Positions 17,478-24,438 of a stretch of 36,617 nucleotides of DNA are shown here, piece after piece. The notes under the pieces are model-generated. The model saw only the letters and a list, made by a program, of their open reading frames with translations, did not search any database and was not told where the DNA came from. A program made the translations under genes and the position numbers. Within the stretch, counting starts at the first letter, position 1. Every line of letters starts with the position of its first letter. Origin of the DNA: UMGS172 sp964424555 (GTDB taxonomy: Bacteria; Bacillota; Clostridia; Oscillospirales; Acutalibacteraceae); the NCBI GenBank assembly GCA_964424555.1, contig CAYRIX010000020.1, positions 1 to 36,617 of the forward strand, written 5' to 3'.

Positions 17478-18422
17478 ATGGAAGTACCTGTATATCTTTT
17501 TACCGGTTTTCTTGAGTCGGGCAAGACCAAGTTCATTCAGGAGACCTTAGAGGATGAACGTTTTAATTCGGGCGAAAAGACGCTTCTTATCATTTGTGAG
17601 GAAGGCGAAGAAGAATATGAGCCCTCTAAGTTTTCAGGGAAAAACGTGTTTATCCGCACAGTAGATGAGGTTGAAGAGCTGACAGCTAAAACGCTTGAAG
17701 GATGGCTCAAAGAAACCCACGCTGAGCGTGTAGTTATCGAATATAACGGAATGTGGACTTTAGACCACCTTTATAACGCAATGCCTGAAAAGTGGACGGT
17801 ATATCAAGAAATGATGTTTGCCGATTGTAACACATTTGTTAATTATAATGCAAATATGCGTAGTCTTGTTGTGGATAAGCTGAAATCGGCCGAGCTGGTC
17901 ATTTTCAACCGTTACCAAAGCTCTATTGATAAGATGCCGTTGCATAAGATCGTTCGCGGAATTTCACGCAACAATGCAATCGTGTACGAGTATACCGATG
18001 GCAGTACCGAAGAGGACAACATTGAGGATCCCCTGCCCTTTGACATCAACGCACCCGTGATCGTGATTGCCGATAACGATTTTGCTCTCTTTTACCGTGA
18101 CCTTATGGAGGAATCGGACAAGTACCACGGCAAGACCGTAAAATTCAAAGCGATCATAGCACGTGAAAAAGGTAAGATACCCGATGATCAGTTTATAGCA
18201 GGACGTCATGTTATGACCTGCTGTGCTGACGATATTCAATATGCAGGCTTCATTGCCGAGACCGAGAAGCCCTGCACCATGCTGCAAACGGGTGATTGGC
18301 TTAATGTTACTGCTAAAATATCGATTGAAAAGCATAAAGCTTACCGTGGCTATGGACCGGTTTTAAAGGTTAAAACATACGCTAAAACCAGTGAACCCGA
18401 AGAAAAGGTCGTTTCTTTCTGA
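17478..18422 (+). CDS. CobW-like P-loop protein fused to a DUF1980/TIGR03943-like domain
   Basis: A 314-residue protein with two parts. Residues 1 to about 180 are a CobW-type P-loop domain: Walker A TGFLESGKTKFI (residues 9-20) is intact, but the CxCC metal motif is missing (LLIICEEGEEEYE stands there) and the G4 NKxD is replaced by FNRYQ. Residues about 185-305 resemble the C-terminal domain of YcgQ/TIGR03943 proteins: GKTVKFKAIIAR, then AGRHVMTCCADDIQYAGF with a paired Cys, then GDWLNVTAKISIE. In Bacillus and others such domains partner a YcgR-type permease near CobW genes; no permease is seen here. It is 12 bases after the His-rich GTPase, so the two are cotranscribed. The domain call is from memory of the family pattern. 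Confidence 0.8.
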   Translation: MEVPVYLFTGFLESGKTKFIQETLEDERFNSGEKTLLIICEEGEEEYEPSKFSGKNVFIRTVDEVEELTAKTLEGWLKETHAERVVIEYNGMWTLDHLYNAMPEKWTVYQEMMFADCNTFVNYNANMRSLVVDKLKSAELVIFNRYQSSIDKMPLHKIVRGISRNNAIVYEYTDGSTEEDNIEDPLPFDINAPVIVIADNDFALFYRDLMEESDKYHGKTVKFKAIIAREKGKIPDDQFIAGRHVMTCCADDIQYAGFIAETEKPCTMLQTGDWLNVTAKISIEKHKAYRGYGPVLKVKTYAKTSEPEEKVVSF

Positions 18423-18447
18423 TAAGTAAAGCAATATTTAAAATCGA

Positions 18448-18518
18448 AGATCCTTCACTTCGTTCAGGATGACAAAGAAAACTTTAAGTTCTGTCATCCT
18501 GAACGAAGTGAAGGATCT
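18448..18518. repeat. Palindromic intergenic repeat element, copy B
   Basis: A perfect 27-bp inverted repeat, left arm 18448-18474 and right arm 18492-18518, with a 17-base loop. The arm reads AGATCCTTCACTTCG then TTCAGGATGACA. It lies between the convergent CobW-like gene and asnS, as copy A lies between convergent genes at 11040-11106, so it probably also stops transcription from both sides. Confidence 0.85.
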
Positions 18519-18542
18519 TATCTTATCTTATCTTATCTTATC
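18518..18542. repeat. Pentanucleotide tandem repeat (TTATC)5
   Basis: Five exact copies of TTATC directly follow the right arm of the palindromic element, 11 bases before the asnS stop codon. Copy number could vary between strains. Confidence 0.9.
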
Positions 18543-18553
18543 ATTTATAAGTT

Positions 18554-19948
18554 TTAGTATTCAGCATTGCCGACGGTTCTCGGGTATGGTATAACATCAC
18601 GGATATTGGAAACTCCTGTGAGGTACATTACAATACGTTCAAAGCCCAAACCGAAGCCAGCATGCTTTGTTCCGCCGTATTTCCTAAGGTTTACATACCA
18701 CCAATAATCTTTTTCATTAAGTCCGCATTCCTTCATACGCTCGAGCAATACATCAAGGCGTTCCTCACGCTGACTGCCGCCGATAATCTCGCCGACGCCG
18801 GGGACTAACAAATCCATTGCGGCGACCGTTTTACCGTCGTCATTAAGACGCATATAAAACGACTTGATCTCCTTAGGGTAATCAACAACAAATACAGGTT
18901 TTTTGAACACCTTTTCGGTTAAATATCGCTCGTGTTCGGTCTGTAGGTCACTTCCCCACTCCACGGGATATTTGAACTCTTCGGTACTATCTTTGAGAAG
19001 CTCTATTGCCTCTGAATAGGTCACCTTTTGATAATCGGAAATAGCTAAGGTATTGAGTCTTTCGAGCAAGGTCTTATCTATAAAGCTGTTAAAGAACTCA
19101 AGCTCCTGCTTGCATTTATCGAGAACGTGGTTGATGATATACTTTATCATATCCCACGCAAGCTCCATATCATCATTAAGGTCGGCAAAGGCCATTTCGG
19201 GCTCGATCATCCAGAACTCTGCCGCATGACGTGCAGTATTGGAATTCTCAGCACGGAAGGTTGGGCCAAAGGTGTAAATATTACCGAATGCCAAGGCATA
19301 GGTCTCACCCTCTAGCTGACCCGAGACGGTGAGATTTGCGCTTTTACCAAAGAAATCCTGCGACCAGTCGATGTTACCGTCCTCTGTCTTAGGCGGTTCC
19401 TTCAGGTCAAGCGTGGTAACTCTGAACATCTCACCTGCACCCTCACAATCCGAGCCTGTGATAAGCGGCGTGTGAACATAAACAAAGCCACGTTCATTAA
19501 AGAATTGATGGATAGCAAAGGCAATCTCGCTTCTGACACGGAACACAGCCGAGAAAAGGTTGGTTCGTGGTCTGAGATATGCCTGTTCGCGCAAGAATTC
19601 AACAGTGTGACGTTTTTTCTGCAACGGATAATCTGGTGTAGATGTGCCCTCAACAACAATCTCATCAGCGTTTATCTCAAAAGGCTGTTTGTTCTGAGGT
19701 GTTACAATAACCCTACCCTTTACAACAACAGCAGAGCCGACATTAAGGCCTGCAATATCATCATAATTTGAAATTTTTGCACGCTCAAAAACTATCTGGA
19801 CTCCCTTAAAACAGCTACCGTCGTTAAGGTCAATAAAACCAAATGACTTAGAATCACGGATACTTCTGGCCCAGCCGCCGACCGTAACCGTCATACCGTC
19901 AAAATCAGCCAATTTCAAGTATAAATTTTTTAACAGTTCTCTTTTCAT
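18554..19948 (-). CDS. asnS: Asparaginyl-tRNA synthetase
   Basis: Charges tRNA-Asn with asparagine in the cytoplasm; class IIb aminoacyl-tRNA synthetase of 464 residues, the usual length. The N-terminal OB-fold anticodon-binding domain (about 1-115) has VGGWARSIRDSKSFGFIDLN. Catalytic motif 2 is FRAENSNTARHAAEFWMIEPE (about residues 212-232) with the AsnRS-type AAEFWMIEPE, and motif 3 is GFGLGFERIVMYLTG near the C-terminus. The ATG at 19948 has only a weak GGTGG site close by; a TTG at 19960 has none, so the start is slightly uncertain. It follows the zinc-ribbon gene by 57 bases, with no T-box or other leader RNA visible, and ends at the palindromic element. Confidence 0.96.
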   Translation of the reverse strand: MKRELLKNLYLKLADFDGMTVTVGGWARSIRDSKSFGFIDLNDGSCFKGVQIVFERAKISNYDDIAGLNVGSAVVVKGRVIVTPQNKQPFEINADEIVVEGTSTPDYPLQKKRHTVEFLREQAYLRPRTNLFSAVFRVRSEIAFAIHQFFNERGFVYVHTPLITGSDCEGAGEMFRVTTLDLKEPPKTEDGNIDWSQDFFGKSANLTVSGQLEGETYALAFGNIYTFGPTFRAENSNTARHAAEFWMIEPEMAFADLNDDMELAWDMIKYIINHVLDKCKQELEFFNSFIDKTLLERLNTLAISDYQKVTYSEAIELLKDSTEEFKYPVEWGSDLQTEHERYLTEKVFKKPVFVVDYPKEIKSFYMRLNDDGKTVAAMDLLVPGVGEIIGGSQREERLDVLLERMKECGLNEKDYWWYVNLRKYGGTKHAGFGLGFERIVMYLTGVSNIRDVIPYPRTVGNAEY

Positions 19949-20005
19949 AATCCACCGCAAAAATAATCTGTATATTAAAGTCTTTACACATTAAACTATA
20001 TTTAA

Positions 20006-20914
20006 TCAGAAATAAACTGCTTCATCATCCTCAAAAAGGGCATCTATTTCCAAATAATCAACGTAAACATCAACAAAAGCAAAATAAGAATACCTCATGT
20101 CAAAGAGATACCACTGACCGTCGTACTCCATTGCATAAAGATAATGAGAAAAGGTTTTTTCAGCATCAGATCCAACTACCGTAACCTCAAATTCAGTACG
20201 GTAAAGCCTGTCAAACTCAAACTCGGAGCCATAGTTTAATCTGAATATATCAGAATATATAAGCTGAGTATTGCTGATTATGTAATCAAACTCTGTGACC
20301 TCGACCTTGATAACAATATCAGTTCCGAAATATTTGTCAAGATCATAGCTGCGCTGTTCGGCAAGCTCCTTAGGATCATAATTTTCAAGAATCAGATCAT
20401 AATACTCTTTATCGGTCTCGCCCTCAAGGAAAGACTCAGGAATCATATCTTCAGCATTCTCATATTCTCCAAGGTATACCGCATCCACATAATCGGAGAC
20501 AGCCGCATTGATGTCAGACCAATCGGTATAATACTTATAGGCCATGATTCCTGCCGATGTTAAAATCAAGACTAACACAAGTAAAAGAGCTATGAGCTTT
20601 ATGATTTTTTTGGCACCTCTTTTAGGCTTCTCGGCAGGAGCATCAGCAATTATCTCAGGCATCACTTCTACAGACTGCTCTGAGGTCGTTTCATTCGACA
20701 CCTGTTCTTCGGTGTCGGCAACTGCACTAACCTCAGCACTTACAATCTCTTCAACCGTCTGAGCCTGTTCCTCTTGTGTTATACCGCTTGTATCCGAAAA
20801 CACATCAACGGTAGGCTCAACATCATCGGTCATCTCGAATTTTGCTCCGCAGGAAAAACAATATTTTGAGCCTTCGGCTATGGGGCAACCGCATTTTTTA
20901 CAAAATCTATCCAT
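20006..20914 (-). CDS. Zinc-ribbon membrane protein with extracytoplasmic domain
   Basis: A 302-residue protein of unknown function. The N-terminus is a zinc ribbon, CKKCGCPIAEGSKYCFSCGA (residues 4-23; two CxxC pairs). A long acidic, low-complexity linker rich in Glu, Ser and Thr follows (about 27-95). A basic stretch KPKRGAKK precedes one transmembrane helix (about residues 103-126), and an extracytoplasmic domain of about 170 residues has many Asp, Glu, Tyr. The ATG at 20914 has AAGGTGAT upstream and is preferred over the frame start at 20929. It is preceded by another zinc-ribbon membrane protein of the same architecture, so the two are probably related in function, perhaps as sensor or envelope proteins; nothing stronger can be said. 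Confidence 0.8.
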   Translation of the reverse strand: MDRFCKKCGCPIAEGSKYCFSCGAKFEMTDDVEPTVDVFSDTSGITQEEQAQTVEEIVSAEVSAVADTEEQVSNETTSEQSVEVMPEIIADAPAEKPKRGAKKIIKLIALLLVLVLILTSAGIMAYKYYTDWSDINAAVSDYVDAVYLGEYENAEDMIPESFLEGETDKEYYDLILENYDPKELAEQRSYDLDKYFGTDIVIKVEVTEFDYIISNTQLIYSDIFRLNYGSEFEFDRLYRTEFEVTVVGSDAEKTFSHYLYAMEYDGQWYLFDMRYSYFAFVDVYVDYLEIDALFEDDEAVYF

Positions 20915-20934
20915 AATATCACCTTTCAAAAGTA

Positions 20935-20960
20935 CCCGTGAAAAGACTTCTTTCCACGGG
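20935..20960 (-). terminator. Hairpin between the two zinc-ribbon genes
   Basis: CCCGTGGAAAG (minus strand from 20960) pairs with CTTTTCACGGG, an 11-bp stem with one G-U pair and a four-base loop, followed by TACTTTTG. The T tract is weak, so it may attenuate rather than end transcription. Confidence 0.6.
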
Positions 20961-20974
20961 CAAGAAATTAAACC

Positions 20975-21703
20975 TTAATTAACAACATACCAGTCGCCGT
21001 CAATTTCCGCAACAGTAACCGTTTGGAGGTAATAATAATCCTCGTCATCGGTTTCATTACAATACAACACCTGAAGCTCATATGCTTTGGTAATATCCTT
21101 TTTGGAAACTCCCCAAGAAAGTCTCAGATCAGATTTCAAAGCTGTAAAATCAGAACCCTCTATCTCGTCCTCATCAATGACCTCAAAATCTATATCATAG
21201 TCATCAAAATCGTCAACCCAATCATTATTGTAGATAAATTCGTACTCATCGGGCTCCTCATGGTCCTCCCAATAAGCCTCGGGGTAGCAATCTATGTATG
21301 CGTCATAATCACCAAGCTGAGCGTCTATTTTATTCTGTATTGCATCCTCGTAGCCGCCGCCGAAGACACAGATGAGAATTATAATCAAAGCAATAAGAAC
21401 AGTCAGACCGCCGCCACCGATAGCAATGGCCATCGTCATGAACTTCTTATCTGACTTGCATTTGCCGATAAACTCATCACTCTTACTTTTTGCGGTGTTC
21501 ATAATACCGACAAAGAAATTCGGCTTCTTTGCAGCAGTATCAGGCGCAGGATTAGGTGCATTGTTATAATACTGCTGAGGAGCAGATGCCTGATAAGGCG
21601 ATTGATTCTGAGTAGGAGTCGGTGTCACGCTCTTACCGCACATACCGCAAACAAACGCATCATCTGGAAGCTGAGCTCCGCAATTACCACAAAATTTACT
21701 CAT
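20975..21703 (-). CDS. Zinc-ribbon membrane protein
   Basis: A 242-residue protein of unknown function built like its downstream neighbour. The zinc ribbon is CGNCGAQLPDDAFVCGMCGK (residues 5-24), followed by a Pro/Gln/Asn-rich linker (about 25-65) and one transmembrane helix around residues 92-115 (MAIAIGGGGLTVLIALIIIL). The acidic extracytoplasmic domain (about 120-242) is rich in Asp, Glu and Tyr, e.g. WVDDFDDYDIDFEVIDEDE. A strong GGAGGT site lies before the ATG. The zinc ribbon would face the cytoplasm. The C-terminal domains of this protein and the next do not look closely alike, so they may be distant duplicates or independent fusions. Confidence 0.8.
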   Translation of the reverse strand: MSKFCGNCGAQLPDDAFVCGMCGKSVTPTPTQNQSPYQASAPQQYYNNAPNPAPDTAAKKPNFFVGIMNTAKSKSDEFIGKCKSDKKFMTMAIAIGGGGLTVLIALIIILICVFGGGYEDAIQNKIDAQLGDYDAYIDCYPEAYWEDHEEPDEYEFIYNNDWVDDFDDYDIDFEVIDEDEIEGSDFTALKSDLRLSWGVSKKDITKAYELQVLYCNETDDEDYYYLQTVTVAEIDGDWYVVN

Positions 21704-21836
21704 TATTCATACCTCCAAAAACAACAAAATTTATATTTAGATATTAACATACTAAAACGGTAAAGTCAAGTGATACGGCGACTAAAACTCGGTTTATTTC
21801 TTATAAATTATCAATTTGCGACAAATTAAATTTTTA

Positions 21837-21866
21837 GGGCAGTCCTGTATTGTCACAAGACTGCCC
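21837..21866 (-). terminator. Terminator after the SPOCS/LysM gene
   Basis: GGGCAGTC and GACTGCCC arms (21837-21848 with 21855-21866, one mismatch) form a stable hairpin right after the stop codon at 21872. The sequence beyond is A/T-rich (TAAAAATTTAA) rather than a clean T tract. Confidence 0.65.
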
Positions 21867-21871
21867 CTATC

Positions 21872-23401
21872 TTAGATATTCGGTATTAACATGATGCTGT
21901 TACATTTCTCATCTTGACCCGAAACACCATTTATCTCGCAAATTTTTTCAGGTGAGGTTTTATACTTCTCTGCAATTTCCCAAACAGTTTCATTTTCAGG
22001 AAAATACAGTATCACGGCCGAGTCATTATCCTTTGATATCAGCGTGTTTTCATCAAATTTAATATCTGATATTGCACAAAGCGGGGTGACAGTGAACACT
22101 GTGGCTTTAACGCACAACTCTACAGACACACTTACTGTGCCATTAGCATCAAGAGAATAGTTAATGGCGACAACCTTTACTCTCGGTCTACACCTGATAT
22201 TCTGAGTTGAAAGCTCGGTCGCATATTTATATTCAAACTCAACAGGTCTTTCAAAATAAATAGGCTCGTTATCGCTATCTGTACCGAGTAAATTAATTAT
22301 TATATTACCCTTAATTGCAATTTCCAAACCGTCATTTGAAACAAAATCGACTGAAGAATTGCACCACATATCTAAAATCGAGCTCAGCATACCGCCCGAA
22401 AAATCAAGAGCTTTACTACATACAAAGTTTTCATGTATATAATCACTGATATTCTCAATGCAAAGCTCTTTTTTTACGATGTCCGCCGAAAATCTTCCCG
22501 AAAAAGCATCAGTAATAATATCGTTTGTAACAGTACAATATGGGAAAATATTTATAGATACCCTGGCTTCGAAGGCTATAGTTTTAACCTCACCGTCAAG
22601 CGACGTTTTTGGGTGAAGTTCAAGCGTATCTACCTGAGCCACCGAATCAAATCCGAGCCCTTCACCGGAATGTTCAATATCGAAAACCTGAGAAAAACCT
22701 CTTTTTTCCTCCAAAAGTATCGGCTCGCCGTCATCCTGAGGACAATATAGCATCACCACGGTAAGGTCTCCCTTTGCGACAAGCTTACCGCTAACATACT
22801 TACATTCGGTGATCTCAGCAGTAGCATTTTGTCGGAGTATTTTACCAACCGACGGCTTACTTTGAGGAATTTGAATATCATCCTCTACAAAAGCACTTTT
22901 ACTTATTGTGGGCATTGGGCAAGAATATGTAACGGGTCGACTTTTAACGTAAAGACCCTCAGCGACGGCAGAGGTCAACAATCTATGCTGTTCGATACAA
23001 TCAACCGTTATTTTCAAGGCCATTGAGCCGTGTATTTCGACCTTTCTGGGGCCAACGGCTTTTGTATTTGCATAATTAATTCTTGGCTCAACCACTGCCG
23101 TGCCGTCTGCAACATTTGAAACAGCAACCGACTTTGTAAACGGTACTATATGTGTAAAGCTATTTGGATGACCGTCACCGCCGGCATACATCAAAGTAAT
23201 AACTATCTGTCCGCCGATGCTTATACCTGATTCATTACACTGAGCTGTCAGTATTGTTACATCAGTAACGCTTTTGAGGATCTTAGTGACCTCAGGATAA
23301 TAATCAGGCAAGGTAAAATCGGCATCAATGCTTTGTTCAACATTACCGTCATAAAGCTTTGTTAAGCAAGGAAGACTTATTTCAGATTTATTGTATTCCA
23401 T
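21872..23401 (-). CDS. SipL-like spore protein: DUF3794 (SPOCS) domains plus LysM
   Basis: A 509-residue protein. Most of it (about 1-455) consists of repeated DUF3794/SPOCS-type beta-rich units; recurring segments such as PDYYPEVTKILKSVTDVT and SKPSVGKILRQNATAEIT mark two of them. The C-terminal 45 residues are a LysM domain (YFPENETVWEIAEKYKTSPE, ending LIPNI). This architecture is that of Clostridioides difficile SipL, which binds the coat ATPase SpoIVA during engulfment and coat assembly, so a mother-cell sporulation role is likely. A TAGGAGC site precedes the ATG. It lies just downstream of spoVM, whose product also works with SpoIVA, but behind that gene's terminator, so it should have its own promoter in 23402-23467; I could not identify a convincing sigma-E or sigma-A site there. 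Confidence 0.85.
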   Translation of the reverse strand: MEYNKSEISLPCLTKLYDGNVEQSIDADFTLPDYYPEVTKILKSVTDVTILTAQCNESGISIGGQIVITLMYAGGDGHPNSFTHIVPFTKSVAVSNVADGTAVVEPRINYANTKAVGPRKVEIHGSMALKITVDCIEQHRLLTSAVAEGLYVKSRPVTYSCPMPTISKSAFVEDDIQIPQSKPSVGKILRQNATAEITECKYVSGKLVAKGDLTVVMLYCPQDDGEPILLEEKRGFSQVFDIEHSGEGLGFDSVAQVDTLELHPKTSLDGEVKTIAFEARVSINIFPYCTVTNDIITDAFSGRFSADIVKKELCIENISDYIHENFVCSKALDFSGGMLSSILDMWCNSSVDFVSNDGLEIAIKGNIIINLLGTDSDNEPIYFERPVEFEYKYATELSTQNIRCRPRVKVVAINYSLDANGTVSVSVELCVKATVFTVTPLCAISDIKFDENTLISKDNDSAVILYFPENETVWEIAEKYKTSPEKICEINGVSGQDEKCNSIMLIPNI

Positions 23402-23467
23402 AATTTTCGCTCCTACAAAATTATTCTATAGATATTTATTCTGTAGAACGCACAAATAGAACAAATA

Positions 23468-23490
23468 AAGACAGGTTTTCACCTGTCTTT
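23468..23490 (-). terminator. Terminator after spoVM, end of the housekeeping cluster
   Basis: AAAGACAGGT and ACCTGTCTTT (23468-23477 with 23481-23490) form a perfect 10-bp stem with a three-base loop on the minus strand, followed by TATTTGTTC, 12 bases after the spoVM stop. Confidence 0.8.
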
Positions 23491-23502
23491 GAGCTATGTA
23501 TT

Positions 23503-23583
23503 TCATCCTTCCTTTTTAATTTTAAATATCATTCTTAATATACCGCCTAACAATTTAGGACTTTTAAATACAACGATCTTCAT
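23503..23583 (-). CDS. spoVM: Stage V sporulation protein M (26 aa)
   Basis: Translating the minus strand from the ATG at 23583 gives a 26-residue peptide starting MKIVVFKSPKLLGGILR and ending IKKEG. It has the length of Bacillus subtilis SpoVM and its core pattern PK-(F/L)-LGGI-(V/L)-R, including the Pro at position 9 that kinks the amphipathic helix. SpoVM is a membrane-curvature-sensing peptide that anchors SpoIVA to the forespore surface to start coat assembly. A GGGAGTGG site precedes the ATG by five bases. The position, at the end of the rsgA-thiN cluster, is the same as in B. subtilis, where spoVM follows thiN. The upstream small gene ends 13 bases before it, and a terminator follows. 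Confidence 0.93.
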   Translation of the reverse strand: MKIVVFKSPKLLGGILRMIFKIKKEG

Positions 23584-23596
23584 AAAACCACTCCCA

Positions 23597-23743
23597 TCAA
23601 TATTTGCAAAGCACACCGAGAATGATGACAGCAAGCGTCAAAACAGCAATAATAAACGCTGAAGAGCAAAAATAAGAAACTATCAAACCTGCTACAAACG
23701 CTATTGCTACGGCACTGCACCGTGGTTGCCTTCTGTGACGCAT
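23597..23743 (-). CDS. Small hydrophobic membrane protein (48 aa) between thiN and spoVM
   Basis: An open frame from the ATG at 23743 encodes 48 residues. It has a basic N-terminus (MRHRRQPRC) and then an almost continuous hydrophobic stretch of about 35 residues (AVAIAFVAGLIVSYFCSS, then IIAVLTLAVIILGVL), enough for one or two membrane helices, ending CKY. A GGCGGTG site lies upstream. It starts 62 bases after thiN and ends 13 bases before the spoVM start, so it is read in the same operon. The basic-in, hydrophobic design fits a real small membrane protein rather than chance. I do not recognise a family; a link with the forespore membrane is a guess from position. Confidence 0.72.
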   Translation of the reverse strand: MRHRRQPRCSAVAIAFVAGLIVSYFCSSAFIIAVLTLAVIILGVLCKY

Positions 23744-23805
23744 AAGAACACCGCCTTCAGTTCTCTTACGCCATTATACGCAAAGATACTGAAAGCGGTT
23801 ACAAA

Positions 23806-24438
23806 TTAAATATTTTTATCAACAGTCATAACCAAAAGCTTGCCATCTTTGACCGAAACAGAAGTTTCACTCAATGCGACATTGCTGACACCAACAGGAA
23901 ATGACGATACAACAGTTGCATTTCTCAACGGATACTCTGCACCGATTATATCGACACCCACTGCATCACCGTCAACAGCAAAAACTGATAAATAACGGTT
24001 CTTATCGGCTTTAAATAGCTTTTTATTATTCTTAATAATACACATCTCAAAACCGTTGCAAACAGCTTCAGCATGCACACAGTTGCAATGGTCGGTTATC
24101 CAACAAAGGGTTTGGAGCATAGCCAAATTCTGATCAGGTCGAGAACCGTAACCGCCATAAACTGTAAAGGCGCAAAAACCACGTTCAACACCGCATCGTG
24201 CTGCAAACATAAGGTCGGTATCATCCTTGTGGGTAGGCAATTTTACGGTTTCAACATCCAAGGGAAGCTCACCGTGATATGAATCAAAATCTCCAACTAT
24301 CAGATCAGGCTTGATATCGGCAGACAAACAGTGTTTTAGACCGCTGTCAGCAGCAATTACATAACATGAATCATCTACACTTCTGAGCAGTTGAGCATCA
24401 CACTCGCCACCCGCAATTATGACACACCGTTTTTTCAC
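23806..24438 (-). CDS. thiN: Thiamine pyrophosphokinase
   Basis: Transfers pyrophosphate from ATP to thiamine to give thiamine diphosphate, 210 residues. Family motifs are AGGECDAQLLR near the N-terminus, VIAADSGLKHCL (about residue 27), KPDLIVGDFDS (about 44), the catalytic LPTHKDDTDLMFA (about 67), and YGGYGSRPDQNLA (about 94), where most family members have GGRxDHxLAN, so this loop is slightly divergent. The C-terminal beta domain ends VTVDKNI-like. It starts with GTG and overlaps the rsgA stop by four bases (GTGA), showing translational coupling. In B. subtilis rpe lies between the two genes; here it is absent. Confidence 0.93.
   Translation of the reverse strand: MKKRCVIIAGGECDAQLLRSVDDSCYVIAADSGLKHCLSADIKPDLIVGDFDSYHGELPLDVETVKLPTHKDDTDLMFAARCGVERGFCAFTVYGGYGSRPDQNLAMLQTLCWITDHCNCVHAEAVCNGFEMCIIKNNKKLFKADKNRYLSVFAVDGDAVGVDIIGAEYPLRNATVVSSFPVGVSNVALSETSVSVKDGKLLVMTVDKNI

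Noticed and set aside
18448..18542. CRISPR-like array
   Set aside because: There is one inverted repeat and one pentamer tract, not a series of equal repeats with unique spacers, and no cas genes.
19949..20005. T-box or other riboswitch in front of asnS
   Set aside because: The gap is only 57 bases and A/T-rich with no T-box bulge, specifier hairpin or terminator.
23402..23467. Sigma-E or sigma-F/G promoter for the SipL-like gene
   Set aside because: The sequence is A/T-rich but no pair of boxes matches the consensus well enough to report.
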